DNA of 64,000 nucleotides. It comes from a virus. The position numbers and the translations under genes were made by a program. Shown here piece after piece: positions 8,169 to 17,439 of this stretch (position 1 is its first letter; every line of letters begins with the position of its first letter). Under the pieces are notes generated by a model. It was not told where the DNA came from, ran no database searches, and saw nothing but the letters and a program-made list of their open reading frames with translations. The DNA is taken from IMG/VR virus record IMGVR_UViG_3300007735_000798, positions 1-64,000 of that record; one strand, written 5' to 3'.

Positions 8169-9637
8169 ATAATTTCTTCTCGATCTTCATTATTTTCACG
8201 ATCAAAAATATTAACATTAATACCATTTTGATTGTTGACGATGTCTTGAAGAGTACCTTTTTCTTCGACATGAAAATTTTCAACATTAAATGAAATAAAA
8301 TTCTTACGATATTGAGCGCGACCATTTTCAATAACACGAACAAGATCATTATGACCATGAGCATGTTGGCCTTGATAACGAGATGCAAGTTCAATCATTT
8401 TATGAGTACCAAATTGTGCGCCATCTTCTGCTTGTTCTTCTAAAGTCTTACGTCTAAAAATTCCAACATAAGCAGCAAACCATTGAAGACGATCTGACTG
8501 TGCAATTGCGCTTGAATCATCAGCACCATTTTCAGCACTACGATTTAACTGGCAAGCTGTAAGAATTGGAATATTCAAACGAACAGAAAGTTCTTTAAGC
8601 CTATCTACTTTATCACCAATGAGTTGATATTCCTGCTTTCCCTTTTCCATTTCTCCAGTAAGTTTAATATAATCATAAACGACAATTGCTGGATTGCCAC
8701 GACCAACTTGACCAAGATACCAACGTTGAATAATTGATTCAATTTCAGACACTGGTTTTCCAGAAACTTGTAAGTGTTTAACCTTACCTTGGGCTTTAGA
8801 AAGTTCAGATTTTTTACTATTCCATTTAGCCAATAGTTCCTTATTATTTTTAAAATTACCAGTTTCAAGCCACCACATCGGAATACCAGTAATACTACTA
8901 GCAATACGAAAACGAATTACATTTGTTTGCATTTCTGTATCAAGAATAAGAGCTTGAAGGTTTGGATTAATAAGAGTTGCTTTAGAACAAATATCGCTCA
9001 AAATTGTTGATTTACCATGTTTTGGACGACTAACCCATGCGTAAAGTTCTCCAGGTCTCAATCCACCATACATTTTATTAAATACTTTATATGGGGTTAA
9101 ATATCCAGTTTCTGTAATTGGATTATTAGCGCGCTCTTCAACCATTTGCTCAATATCATTAAAAAGATCTTCTGGATTAGATTCCAAATCATAAGCAGTA
9201 ATCTTATCATTATACATTTTATCGGCCAGTGTAATAATTTCATCTGCTGATTTGTCTCCAGAGTTTGACATTGAATCTGCAATTAATGATGCAGTTTCGG
9301 CAATCTCACGACGAATAGTTATTGTTTTTAAATTTTTACAAGCATCGATTAAAGACTTTTGACTAATTTTAAGAAATGCTAAACTTTCGATATAATCAAA
9401 AACATTAAAATCTTGTTTAAAATTAATTCCAAGATTTTTAATTTTCTCACCAATAATTACTGGATCAAGTGGTTGGCTTTTCATTATTTGACCCTTGACC
9501 ACACTAAAAATTGTTTTATGACCATTCGAAAAGTCATTCTCATTAATAAAATGAGACACCTCAAAAAATACCTGTGGATATTTTAAAAAACCAGCCAATA
9601 CATGTTTTTCGATTTGAACGCTACGAATTGAAGACAT
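8165..9637 (-). CDS. dnaB: DnaB-type replicative helicase
   Basis: A 490-residue hexameric helicase of the DnaB family. The N-terminal domain ('EKHVLAGFLKYPQVF') is followed by a RecA-like ATPase core. Walker A is 'SRPKHGKST' at residues 203-211, after the usual 'GGLRPGELYAW'. Further conserved elements are 'LILDTEMQ' and 'PILTACQLNR', the latter containing the sensor/H4 region. Length matches the family. It unwinds the fork for the phage polymerase. It lies between dNMP kinase (1-base gap) and primase (4-base overlap). It has no visible promoter of its own; the likely one is at 10242-10270. Confidence 0.93.
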   Translation of the reverse strand: MSSIRSVQIEKHVLAGFLKYPQVFFEVSHFINENDFSNGHKTIFSVVKGQIMKSQPLDPVIIGEKIKNLGINFKQDFNVFDYIESLAFLKISQKSLIDACKNLKTITIRREIAETASLIADSMSNSGDKSADEIITLADKMYNDKITAYDLESNPEDLFNDIEQMVEERANNPITETGYLTPYKVFNKMYGGLRPGELYAWVSRPKHGKSTILSDICSKATLINPNLQALILDTEMQTNVIRFRIASSITGIPMWWLETGNFKNNKELLAKWNSKKSELSKAQGKVKHLQVSGKPVSEIESIIQRWYLGQVGRGNPAIVVYDYIKLTGEMEKGKQEYQLIGDKVDRLKELSVRLNIPILTACQLNRSAENGADDSSAIAQSDRLQWFAAYVGIFRRKTLEEQAEDGAQFGTHKMIELASRYQGQHAHGHNDLVRVIENGRAQYRKNFISFNVENFHVEEKGTLQDIVNNQNGINVNIFDRENNEDREEII

Positions 9638-9638
9638 A

Positions 9639-10235
9639 TTAAATTTTTTCTTTAATTACTGCGTTAAAAGCTTGTTGTGCAAATTCTTTCATATTTTCTT
9701 GTTTATTATCATCAATAAAAGTAGGCCAAACTATTTTATAATCGGCACTATTTTGAATAATCGAGTCATTAATTGATTCGTCCATATTTGCGGGTGGTAC
9801 TATTTCACCATTAATTGCAATCCTTTGCAAGTGAATAAGTACATTATTTGGTTTTGATTTTAACCAAACAACTTCATCTTCTTTATATTGAAGATAACGA
9901 ATATCTGGAACTATACACACATCTGGTTTAAGATCTTCAACTCTTTTATCAAGCAGGTTTGTCCAATATTTTCCTTCTGTTTGCTGTCGTTTAACTTTGC
10001 CATACCAAACTAAAAATTCACGAAAAATAGCTTTTTCTTCATTTTTATCTGTAAAAACATTTAGTCCAAGATATTGCTGAATAAAATCTTTACAATCTTC
10101 TTTTAAAGGCTGTGCCAAAGAAGTTTTATAAATTGTTTTAGTTTTATATGATTGAATTAAACTTTCAATTTCTAATGCCAAACTATCTTTTCCAGATCTT
10201 GCTACTCCAGCTATACCAATATACAATACGCTCAT
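9639..10235 (-). CDS. Deoxynucleoside monophosphate kinase
   Basis: A 198-residue P-loop kinase similar to T4 gene 1 dNMP kinase. Walker A spans residues 10-17 ('GVARSGKD'), and 'IVPDIRYLQYKEDE' matches the family's second acidic motif. It phosphorylates dNMPs from host or phage DNA breakdown to feed replication. It is the first gene of the primase/helicase/kinase group. A sigma-70-like promoter (TTGAAT, 17 bases, TATCAT) ends 6 bases before its ATG, implying a leaderless transcript. Confidence 0.85.
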   Translation of the reverse strand: MSVLYIGIAGVARSGKDSLALEIESLIQSYKTKTIYKTSLAQPLKEDCKDFIQQYLGLNVFTDKNEEKAIFREFLVWYGKVKRQQTEGKYWTNLLDKRVEDLKPDVCIVPDIRYLQYKEDEVVWLKSKPNNVLIHLQRIAINGEIVPPANMDESINDSIIQNSADYKIVWPTFIDDNKQENMKEFAQQAFNAVIKEKI

Positions 10236-10241
10236 ACTTAT

Positions 10242-10270
10242 ATGATATAAAAAGTTGTTTTGATATTCAA
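10242..10270 (-). promoter_or_regulatory. Sigma-70-like promoter, leaderless type, for dNMP kinase operon
   Basis: Reading leftward: -35 TTGAAT (10265-10270), a 17-base spacer, -10 TATCAT (10242-10247), then 6 bases to the ATG at 10235. Transcription starting about 7 bases after the -10 box would begin at or next to the start codon. It occupies most of the 36-base gap before the gene at 10272. Confidence 0.55.
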
Positions 10271-10271
10271 G

Positions 10272-10685
10272 CTAAATTTCTATATCAAATTTTTCTTTTA
10301 TCCATTCGGGACTTAATAAATGAATTTCATTTTCAAAAATTTCAATAACACGAAATCCATTCATTTCAAGCCAACTATATTTTTGTAAATCACGTTTAAC
10401 GCTATTTTTAAATCCAGTTTTTGTTCTATGAAAATGTTTTACAAATTTATCATGTTGTAATCCATGCGTTTCAACTGCAATTTTTTTGGTAAAATTAATA
10501 AAATCACATTTCATTCTTGTTCCAAAAACTGGAAATTCTTCAACTACTACATGTGTTTTCCAATAATTTTCAAAAAATTTTTTGACATTAAATTGTACTT
10601 TACTTTTACATGGATTATTCCATTTCGCAAGATATTTGTTAATATTTTTATTAACATCTTTACCAAAAATATTTTTAAATTTCAT
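10272..10685 (-). CDS. Small Vsr/DUF559-like endonuclease
   Basis: A 137-residue basic protein resembling the Vsr/DUF559 branch of PD-(D/E)XK nucleases. The core is 'TRMKCDFINFTKKIAVETHG' followed by 'QHDKF', in which D and the E-x-H-G step match the family's D...E-x-(D/N)-G-x-x-H pattern, and then 'RDLQKYSWLEMNGFRVIEI', the family's usual C-terminal strand and helix. It stands alone between the kinase promoter and the sugar island. It might nick recombination intermediates or act on host DNA; that is inference. Confidence 0.7.
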   Translation of the reverse strand: MKFKNIFGKDVNKNINKYLAKWNNPCKSKVQFNVKKFFENYWKTHVVVEEFPVFGTRMKCDFINFTKKIAVETHGLQHDKFVKHFHRTKTGFKNSVKRDLQKYSWLEMNGFRVIEIFENEIHLLSPEWIKEKFDIEI

Positions 10686-10689
10686 TTAT

Positions 10690-11481
10690 TTATAAATTAC
10701 TTAATTTTTTCCAATCTATAAATGGAGATAAAAATGGGTACACAACATGACAACTTAAGGATTTAATTGGAGTCCAATACTCTGTATTATATTTTTGTTT
10801 TAAAATTCCACATAGTGAAGCATCAGAGTATCCCATCTTCCAATAAGACTCATAATCTCTATTAAATATTGTTACTGGCATAATGCTTGACCCTAATACA
10901 TTAGGAACCGATCTCCAATGGCAATAATTACTTAACCTAATTTTAGAAGTTAAATCTTTATACATTCCAAGATTTGTTCCCCATTCATCTATTGTAGAAT
11001 TTTCATCTATAAAATAATATTTATCTCCGTAGTCGCAAGGGCATACCCAAAAATTATCTGTCTTTAAAAAATTATTAATATAGTCTAAAACAATTTCTGA
11101 CCAATATGGGGTATGAAGATAGTCGTCATCTAATAAATAAATTAATTCATTGTCTGACAATTTATCTTCATTTATGATTCTAGTACCAGCAGCAATTCCA
11201 CGACTCCAGTTTTCATCTTCAGAAGTTTTCCCAAGCCATTTTTCTCTTGTAGTATCTATAAATTTTACTTTAAATGGGTATATATTTTCATACTTTTTAA
11301 TAAAAAAAGTGTCATAATCTTCTTCTTTTTCAAAAATTACTGTTAAATTACATAAATTAAAATTTGTAGTTTTTAATAAATTAACAAAAGTTTTTTCATA
11401 ATCAAACCATTCTGGCCGCAATGGGTTAATTTTATTTTTACTATAATGTCTATTATAAATATTAATTTTTTGATAAGTCAT
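10690..11481 (-). CDS. GT-A glycosyltransferase-like protein
   Basis: A 263-residue protein with the look of a family 2-type transferase. The metal-binding acidic motif is 'LIYLLDDDYLHTPYW', preceded by a nucleotide-binding-like N-terminal half. It is the last gene (3' end) of the long leftward sugar island. The acceptor and sugar donor cannot be read from the sequence. It is separated by 3 bases from the next transferase-like gene. Confidence 0.65.
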   Translation of the reverse strand: MTYQKINIYNRHYSKNKINPLRPEWFDYEKTFVNLLKTTNFNLCNLTVIFEKEEDYDTFFIKKYENIYPFKVKFIDTTREKWLGKTSEDENWSRGIAAGTRIINEDKLSDNELIYLLDDDYLHTPYWSEIVLDYINNFLKTDNFWVCPCDYGDKYYFIDENSTIDEWGTNLGMYKDLTSKIRLSNYCHWRSVPNVLGSSIMPVTIFNRDYESYWKMGYSDASLCGILKQKYNTEYWTPIKSLSCHVVYPFLSPFIDWKKLSNL

Positions 11482-11484
11482 AAA

Positions 11485-12300
11485 TTATTTTTTCCAAGTG
11501 TTAATTGCGCTAAAATAATGAAATCCAAAACTAGTCTTGTTATTATAGTCTATTTCGTCTAATGGATCAATACTAAATTTAGATGCTTCTTCTATTGTTG
11601 GTATATTTTCTTTAAAATAATTAGCTATAACAGAAAAAAATAAATCTTCTTGTGGCTTTTTATCATTGTCTGCAAATTTTTCTCTAAAAATAAAATTACT
11701 AAAATTTTCTGAAGCCCATTTGCAAAAAGATGCTTTTCTGTAACTAAATCCGCCATTTCCAATCCTAACTGGACTTAAAAATTGTTTCCAAGTATTCTCA
11801 TGATAAATTTCCATTGCTGGCATATGTAACCAAGGAGATCCAACATAAATAAAATTATTATTTAATAAATATTCTTCGTAACCATTTTTCATTAACATCG
11901 CATCGGGTTGTAAAGTAATTGTATGTTCTATTTCCTTGGGAAGGTTAAAATAAACATTATTAATATAATAATTTGAATATTCTTCTAGAGAATTTAATTG
12001 TTCAATTTTATTTATTTTTATATTATATTTTTCTATTAACTCTAAATTATCATTAAGAAAACTTTTTGTATTATAAACAAAAGCATAAATTGGATATGAG
12101 TATTCAGAAAAAGTATAAAAAGAATGAAAACAAGCATAATCTTCTAATTTATTGATTTCACGATTACGCCCATCTACAAAAATTCCAGCAAATAAATTGC
12201 TACTATTTTTAGGTTTTGATTTTAAAGAAAGTATATCATTACATACATACTTAATAAAATTTTGATCTACATTTGTTCTATTTTTGTATAAAAGTTCCAT
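11485..12300 (-). CDS. DUF5672-family putative glycosyltransferase
   Basis: A 271-residue protein. The central block 'TITLQPDAMLMKNGYEEYL', then 'FIYVGSPWLHM', then 'VRIGNGGFSYRKASF' is the hallmark of the DUF5672 family, found in glycan clusters and thought to be glycosyltransferases. The ending 'SFGFHYFSAI' also fits. Its start overlaps the upstream PLP dehydratase gene by 23 bases, indicating translational coupling. The sugar specificity is unknown. Confidence 0.75.
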   Translation of the reverse strand: MELLYKNRTNVDQNFIKYVCNDILSLKSKPKNSSNLFAGIFVDGRNREINKLEDYACFHSFYTFSEYSYPIYAFVYNTKSFLNDNLELIEKYNIKINKIEQLNSLEEYSNYYINNVYFNLPKEIEHTITLQPDAMLMKNGYEEYLLNNNFIYVGSPWLHMPAMEIYHENTWKQFLSPVRIGNGGFSYRKASFCKWASENFSNFIFREKFADNDKKPQEDLFFSVIANYFKENIPTIEEASKFSIDPLDEIDYNNKTSFGFHYFSAINTWKK

Positions 12301-13459
12301 TAAATTTTTTCAATATTTTTATAGTGGAAAATTTCAATGATGGAAATATGCCTACATAAAAACCATTTTTATGTAAAAATTCACTATTTTTGAATTCTTT
12401 ATAATCTCCGTATTTTTTATAACATGTTTGTCTTAATAAATTTCCAGAAATAATTGGTCGCGTTTCAATTCCAATTTTTTGACAAAAAGAAAATATTTTA
12501 TTAATAAATTTTATATTTTTTGAAAGTATTGGAAAACAGAATGGAACAGCAGTTCTTTCTGCAAAATTTTTAGGTAAAATTAAATTATCTTTTCCAATTA
12601 GTTCAATAATTTTATTAGAAATTTCATGTCTTTTATTTATATAGCCATTTACTCTATTAAAATCTAATAGACCAATAAATGCATGGATATCAGTATTTCT
12701 AAAATTATTTCCAACTATATTAAAATCAAATAATTGATTTACATCTGAATTTTTATATGATTTAATATCAATTCCATACATTGATAGACTTCTTGTCATG
12801 CCATGATTTCTGGCCATTAAAAAGTAATTATATTCAGCTTCGGAATTAGTAAATACAAATCCGCCTTCAACACTTTGAAGCTGATGTCCAAAATATGTGC
12901 TAGTTGTACTAGTAAAGTAAGAAGAAATATTTTTTCCATTATATAATCCTAATGTATTTTCACAGTTATCTAGTAAAATACGAACATTATATTTTTGTTC
13001 AAGATATTGAAGTTTTTTAATATCTGGAACTTGGCCAATTAATGATACACATAAAATAGCAGCAACTTTTTTATGATTTTTTTCTAAATATTTTTCTGTT
13101 AAAGAAAGGTCTAAACAAAAATCATCTAGAGAGATATCAATAAATCTAGGAATAAACCCTTCTCTTAAAAATGGAGAGATAGACGTTGTCCAAGTTGTTG
13201 ATGGAAAAATTATTTCTTTTTTCTTTGAATTTTTAAGATTATCTTTTAAATACATCGCCATTAATGTATTAGCTACAGATCCATTTGCTACAAATACAGC
13301 ATATTTAGAACCTACAAATTTTGCAAATTTTTGTTCAAATTTTTTAACATATTTGCCTTGCGTCCAAAAATTTCTAATATCTAAAAAAAACAAACAAATT
13401 TTTAGTCTATCCCATAAAGTAAAACTAGAATTATTAAGGGGCCAAATAAATTTATTCAT
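12278..13459 (-). CDS. ColD-like PLP sugar 3-dehydratase (catalytic His)
   Basis: A 393-residue DegT/DnrJ/EryC1/StrS-fold enzyme. In aminotransferases of this fold a lysine binds PLP six residues before the E-G-G motif. Here that place is H192 ('YFGHQLQSVEGG'), as in ColD, the GDP-4-keto-6-deoxymannose 3-dehydratase, and in E1 dehydratases. Other ColD-like stretches are 'GKYVKKFEQKFAKFVGSKYA', 'LLDNCENTLG', 'GIETRPIISGNLLRQ' and 'FLHKNGFYVG'. The predicted reaction removes the 3-hydroxyl of a 4-keto-6-deoxysugar using glutamate for PMP regeneration. A Gmd that could make the substrate is encoded at 22599-23651. It overlaps the neighbouring transferase genes on both sides. Confidence 0.82.
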   Translation of the reverse strand: MNKFIWPLNNSSFTLWDRLKICLFFLDIRNFWTQGKYVKKFEQKFAKFVGSKYAVFVANGSVANTLMAMYLKDNLKNSKKKEIIFPSTTWTTSISPFLREGFIPRFIDISLDDFCLDLSLTEKYLEKNHKKVAAILCVSLIGQVPDIKKLQYLEQKYNVRILLDNCENTLGLYNGKNISSYFTSTTSTYFGHQLQSVEGGFVFTNSEAEYNYFLMARNHGMTRSLSMYGIDIKSYKNSDVNQLFDFNIVGNNFRNTDIHAFIGLLDFNRVNGYINKRHEISNKIIELIGKDNLILPKNFAERTAVPFCFPILSKNIKFINKIFSFCQKIGIETRPIISGNLLRQTCYKKYGDYKEFKNSEFLHKNGFYVGIFPSLKFSTIKILKKFNGTFIQK

Positions 13460-14201
13460 GATAAATTGTAGGTAATTGTTGATTGTTTTTCAAATAAAAG
13501 TCTAGATTAAATTCTAATTTATTACTAATATAATTCCATTTATAACCACAATCACCAAAATGTTTCATTTGATACTCATATTTATTTTTACCATTTGAAT
13601 GTAGCCATGTCATATGTTTAATATGAGCAACTTCTTTTGGAATTTCTAAATTTTGTAAATTTTTATAGTTATAAAGTTTATTGTCTATAGATTTATAACA
13701 AATATCATTGTCCCAATAGAAAGAATCAATATTTAAAATATCTGATTGTGTTCTGAAGATTCTTGGAGGACAAAATCCATCAATCCATTGGCTTCCATCA
13801 AAAATATAATTTTTAAAATTAATACTATACCAATAGTTATTCGGATTTTTATTTATATAATTAATAATATTATTAATGTCCGATACTGTATATAACTCAT
13901 CTCCATCGACAATCCAAATAATGTCAGAATTTTGATTCTTTAAATATTCTAGACAAAAATTTCTTGCTTCTGATTCTTTTACAAATTTTGGCTCTTTAAA
14001 TAAAATATCAATATCTTTATCTTCTAATATTTTTGTTGTATTATCCTGATAAAAACTAATAGATTGGTACTCAGTAAATGGAACTGAAACTGCCGCAATA
14101 TTAGATATAATATTTTTTTGTTTAGATTCAATAAATGAATCTAAGCTTTTTGCAACAAAAGTTTCGCAATTATATGCACAATATATAATACCAATTTTCA
14201 T
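13452..14201 (-). CDS. GT-A glycosyltransferase
   Basis: A 249-residue transferase-like protein beginning 'MKIGIIYCAYNCETFVAKSL', a typical family 2 start, with the acidic motif 'DIIWIVDGDELYTV' near residue 105. The later 'HIKHMTWLHSNGKNKYEY' is seen in related proteins of uncharacterised glycan clusters. It overlaps the upstream gene by 4 bases and the dehydratase by 8. It is cytoplasmic with no membrane segment. Donor and acceptor are unknown. Confidence 0.75.
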   Translation of the reverse strand: MKIGIIYCAYNCETFVAKSLDSFIESKQKNIISNIAAVSVPFTEYQSISFYQDNTTKILEDKDIDILFKEPKFVKESEARNFCLEYLKNQNSDIIWIVDGDELYTVSDINNIINYINKNPNNYWYSINFKNYIFDGSQWIDGFCPPRIFRTQSDILNIDSFYWDNDICYKSIDNKLYNYKNLQNLEIPKEVAHIKHMTWLHSNGKNKYEYQMKHFGDCGYKWNYISNKLEFNLDFYLKNNQQLPTIYHE

Positions 14202-15130
14202 GTTTCTATTTGATTAAATTTAATATTATATTGTAATATTGTTCCAAGGTAATTATTTGGAAATCCAGTTCCACCACTTAAATAGTCTTTAAATGAAAAC
14301 TTATATCTTTTAGGAACAATATCTGTTATTAAATCTTGGCCTAAAACTTCTATTTGAAATAATTCACTTAATCTAAATTCTAGTTCTACCATTTCTATAA
14401 AATAATCATCTGGAATGATTTCTTTATTTTTTATTTTTGTCATATAATCTATCATTCCATCTAAATTAGAAATATCAATATTAAGATGTTCAATGCAATA
14501 TATTTGAAATTTTTTTCTTAAATTTTCATGGTGATTAACCACTTCTTGTCCATATTTTCCATATACTAATTGGGTATCATTACCAAGAAAATAACATAAA
14601 TAATATTTTGAACCATTTATTGACCCATAATATTTTGGAGTTTCTTTGCGACGATTAATTATATATTTATCTTTATCTGGTAATGTTATTATTTTCCCAT
14701 TTATATTTGTTAACCCCCAATGAACGGCTCCATAAAATTCCATATATGGATTATATTTAAAAATATAAGGCCTTTGATCCCAATAAAGAGCACCAATTTG
14801 GTTTTCTTCAAAAGATTGAAGCATGTGCGGTAATTGTTCTACGAATAGGTCCGTCATAGATTCTGGAGAGTCTAAATAAACGCAATATTGTCCATTTTTA
14901 ATTCCACCGTAAAAAAGTAAATGATTCATTAAGAATGCATGATTTGTTGTCCATTCTTGCGTTAAAATTTTTCCATTCCCTTTATTTTTTTCAAGTAGTT
15001 CTATTGTACCATCATTGGATGGTAAATTAACTAAAGCAATCACTCCATCAAAAGTTGGATAAATATTTTTTAACATGAAAGAAATATGCTCTTTTCTTTC
15101 TTGTGTCATTGTTAATAAGAGCGGTTTCAT
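14198..15130 (-). CDS. Glycosyltransferase-like protein with C-terminal module
   Basis: A 310-residue protein in two parts. Residues 1-185 look like a family 2-type transferase ('MKPLLLTMTQERKEHISFML', 'NLPSNDGTIELL', 'YCVYLDSPESM'; the usual DxD is replaced by D-S-P-E). Residues about 189-310 form a second module clearly related to the stand-alone 141-residue protein at 18259-18684, sharing G-Q-x-V-x-(N/D)-H-H-E, 'NKEIIP' and an (R/K)-(W/F)-S-F-K-(N/D)-Y-L core. It is coupled by 4-base overlaps on both sides. The module's function is unknown. Confidence 0.65.
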   Translation of the reverse strand: MKPLLLTMTQERKEHISFMLKNIYPTFDGVIALVNLPSNDGTIELLEKNKGNGKILTQEWTTNHAFLMNHLLFYGGIKNGQYCVYLDSPESMTDLFVEQLPHMLQSFEENQIGALYWDQRPYIFKYNPYMEFYGAVHWGLTNINGKIITLPDKDKYIINRRKETPKYYGSINGSKYYLCYFLGNDTQLVYGKYGQEVVNHHENLRKKFQIYCIEHLNIDISNLDGMIDYMTKIKNKEIIPDDYFIEMVELEFRLSELFQIEVLGQDLITDIVPKRYKFSFKDYLSGGTGFPNNYLGTILQYNIKFNQIET

Positions 15131-16002
15131 TTCTTATATTCATTATATAAATTAATAATATTTTTAGCAATTGTTTCTTTATTCATTATTTCTTTATATT
15201 TTTTACCATATTCTAAACTTATATTTTGATAATATAAATAATTTTTATTTATTTCTATCATTTTCTGAATAAAAGACTCTGGATTGGGTTGGCAAATAAA
15301 TTCTTTCGGGCAAAATTCTATTGCAGTTGGATTATCATCACATGTAATTGGGATACACCCCGCAATCATTGCTTCAATCATCGGAAGTCCTAATCCTTCA
15401 AATTTTGATGGAAATAATAAAAATTTTGAAGAATTATAAAGAATATTTAATTGCTCATCTGGAATAATCCCTATATATTTTCCAAAATTTGGATTTTCAG
15501 ATCCACAAATGATTAAATTTTCAATGAATTCGGGATAATGTATAAAAGTGTCTCTAATTAAAGAAAATCTTTTTCTTGCATCATTTGCTCTTCCAACATA
15601 TAAAAATGGAATTGTTTTTTTTATTTCTTCATTATAAAATATATCTTTGACTGGATTATAAATAATATGCGCTTTTAAATTTATACTATCTAAAATTTGT
15701 TCTTGAACTGTTTGTGATATACAAGTTATTAAATCAGCTTGTTTTAATTGATTTTCTACTTTATTTAAATCATAAGATGGATTACCAATTTGTAAATCTA
15801 AAACATTCAATATAATAAAAGGTTTTTTTTCTTGCTCATTTGCGTATGCCAGAATATCATCATACATATCATTATTAGAGTATATGATATCAGGATTTTC
15901 ATTAACTATTTCATAACCGATAGATCGTAAACCATTATCAATACGAGATATTTGATCTAAAGTATTATTTCTCCAGCCAAAAGTTTTAACTTTAAGGCTC
16001 AT
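15127..16002 (-). CDS. GT4-type (GT-B) glycosyltransferase
   Basis: A 291-residue GT-B enzyme. The C-terminal donor domain is well preserved: 'FLYVGRANDARKRFSLI', then 'LLFPSKFEGLGLPMIEAMIAG', which contains the E-x7-E motif of family 4 transferases, and 'CDDNPTAIEFC'. The N-terminal acceptor domain is short. It starts 11 bases after the methyltransferase gene's stop. It probably adds a sugar to a growing glycan from a nucleotide-sugar donor. Confidence 0.85.
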   Translation of the reverse strand: MSLKVKTFGWRNNTLDQISRIDNGLRSIGYEIVNENPDIIYSNNDMYDDILAYANEQEKKPFIILNVLDLQIGNPSYDLNKVENQLKQADLITCISQTVQEQILDSINLKAHIIYNPVKDIFYNEEIKKTIPFLYVGRANDARKRFSLIRDTFIHYPEFIENLIICGSENPNFGKYIGIIPDEQLNILYNSSKFLLFPSKFEGLGLPMIEAMIAGCIPITCDDNPTAIEFCPKEFICQPNPESFIQKMIEINKNYLYYQNISLEYGKKYKEIMNKETIAKNIINLYNEYKK

Positions 16003-16013
16003 TTATATTTAAA

Positions 16014-16613
16014 TTATGTAAAAATTACCCAACTTGCATTTCGTTGTGAAATTTCTTTTATATTATTTTTAATAGCAAATTCTTCTAAAGCTTTTTGCAC
16101 GCCTTCTCCATATATATCATGGCCTGCAAACATTCCATTAGATTTTATTTTTGGATACCATGCATTTAAATCTTTTGATACTGATTCATAAGAATGTCCA
16201 GCATCAATAAAAATAAAATTACAAGATTTATCTTTAAAATATTTAGGAGCTTCCCAAGAATATTCTCTGATTGGTTTTATAATATTGCCACCTGGAGCAT
16301 ATTTAATATTATTTTGAAATTGCCAATATAAAGCATCTTGTCCACATCTATTCATATAATCTATAACTTTTTCTCCCCAAGGCATGTTATTATTTTGATT
16401 ATATTCATCGTCTTTTGTTAATTCCCAAACGTCCACACAATTAAATTGAAGTTTTTTATTAGATTTATATATTTCTTCAGCCATAAAACATGCGGATTTT
16501 CCTAAAAAAGAACCAATTTCTACAAGTATATCTCCATCTTTAGATTTATTAATTGCTTCTAAATAAATATCTGCAAAATCAAACCATCCACATATATGTT
16601 CATAGTATCTCAT
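16014..16613 (-). CDS. Class I SAM-dependent methyltransferase
   Basis: A 199-residue methyltransferase of the Methyltransf_24/TylF-like type. Motif I is 'DILVEIGSFLGKSACFMA'. The acidic residue after strand 2 lies in 'FNCVDVWEL'. 'CNFIFIDAGHSYESVSKDL' is the characteristic D-x-G-H-x-Y motif, and 'KSNGMFAGHDI' follows. It probably methylates a sugar in the island's product. A near-consensus promoter (TTGACA, 17 bases, TATTAT) inside the 3' end of the upstream gene ends 10 bases before the ATG. Confidence 0.82.
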   Translation of the reverse strand: MRYYEHICGWFDFADIYLEAINKSKDGDILVEIGSFLGKSACFMAEEIYKSNKKLQFNCVDVWELTKDDEYNQNNNMPWGEKVIDYMNRCGQDALYWQFQNNIKYAPGGNIIKPIREYSWEAPKYFKDKSCNFIFIDAGHSYESVSKDLNAWYPKIKSNGMFAGHDIYGEGVQKALEEFAIKNNIKEISQRNASWVIFT

Positions 16614-16614
16614 A

Positions 16615-17439
16615 TTATTTATGATAATATAACAATTTATTTAAATTGTCAAATATTAAATCATTATTTATATTTTCTGCATGTTCCGCCTCTAAATATA
16701 TGGCATTTTTATTTAATGGTTCATATACTTTTGGTGTTAATAAATTATCATAATGATAACCATATAAACCTAAAACTGGATGCTGATATGCGCTAGCTAC
16801 CCAAGACATTCCACCATCTAAACAAATTAATAATTGCGTAGAAAGCATTATTTTTACTGATTCGAAATAAGATAAACCATTAATTTTTTCACATCCTTTA
16901 ATTATTTTTTCTGAATCTGCGCCTAATTGAATAACTTTAATATTTTTGGTATTTAAAAAATTTACAATTTCTTCCCATTTTTGATATGAAATATTTTTCT
17001 TAGTCCACGCTGTATATGGAGCTATAGAAATATAATTTTTATATTGTTCATGTAAATCAAAATATTTATTTAATATGCAGTTTAAATTCTCAGGCGGTAC
17101 AAGACCATTCATTAAACATGCTGCTTCTGTTTGGTGATTTACTAAATTATACCAACAATGATCATTAGGATGCTTTGGCATAGGATCTAAAATTAGATTA
17201 TAATTATTTGATCTTAAAAAATTTATATCATTTTGATTTGGCCAATTATCATATTGATCCCATATATGAACATCATCTATATATGGATGATATTTAAAAA
17301 GATCTACCATATCTTGGTATTGTTTATTTATTCCTAAAGTAAAATGACTTTGGGGAAATCTTTCTTTAATAGCTTTTGCAACTACCGTTCCAATAATAAG
17401 ATCTCCTCTTTGTCCTTGATTTGTTCCAATAATTTTCAT
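16615..17439 (-). CDS. GT9 (heptosyltransferase-like) glycosyltransferase
   Basis: A 274-residue GT-B protein of family 9. The N-terminal 'GTNQGQRGDLIIGTVVAKAI' has the family's G-D-x-(I/L) donor-side loop, and the C-terminal half holds 'YISIAPYTAWTKKNIS', 'KVIQLGADSE' and 'LICLDGGMSWVASAYQHPVLGLYG'. The D-G-G-x-x-x-x-A-S pattern replaces the usual D-T-G-x-x-H. It is shorter than heptosyltransferases (about 350). It overlaps its upstream gene by 4 bases, and the promoter of the methyltransferase lies over its 3' end. Confidence 0.8.
   Translation of the reverse strand: MKIIGTNQGQRGDLIIGTVVAKAIKERFPQSHFTLGINKQYQDMVDLFKYHPYIDDVHIWDQYDNWPNQNDINFLRSNNYNLILDPMPKHPNDHCWYNLVNHQTEAACLMNGLVPPENLNCILNKYFDLHEQYKNYISIAPYTAWTKKNISYQKWEEIVNFLNTKNIKVIQLGADSEKIIKGCEKINGLSYFESVKIMLSTQLLICLDGGMSWVASAYQHPVLGLYGYHYDNLLTPKVYEPLNKNAIYLEAEHAENINNDLIFDNLNKLLYYHK
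16624..16652 (-). promoter_or_regulatory. Sigma-70-like promoter for methyltransferase gene
   Basis: Leftward: -35 TTGACA (16647-16652), 17-base spacer, -10 TATTAT (16624-16629), then 10 bases to the ATG at 16613. The predicted leader is only about 3 bases. The promoter lies inside the last codons of the GT9 gene. Confidence 0.6.
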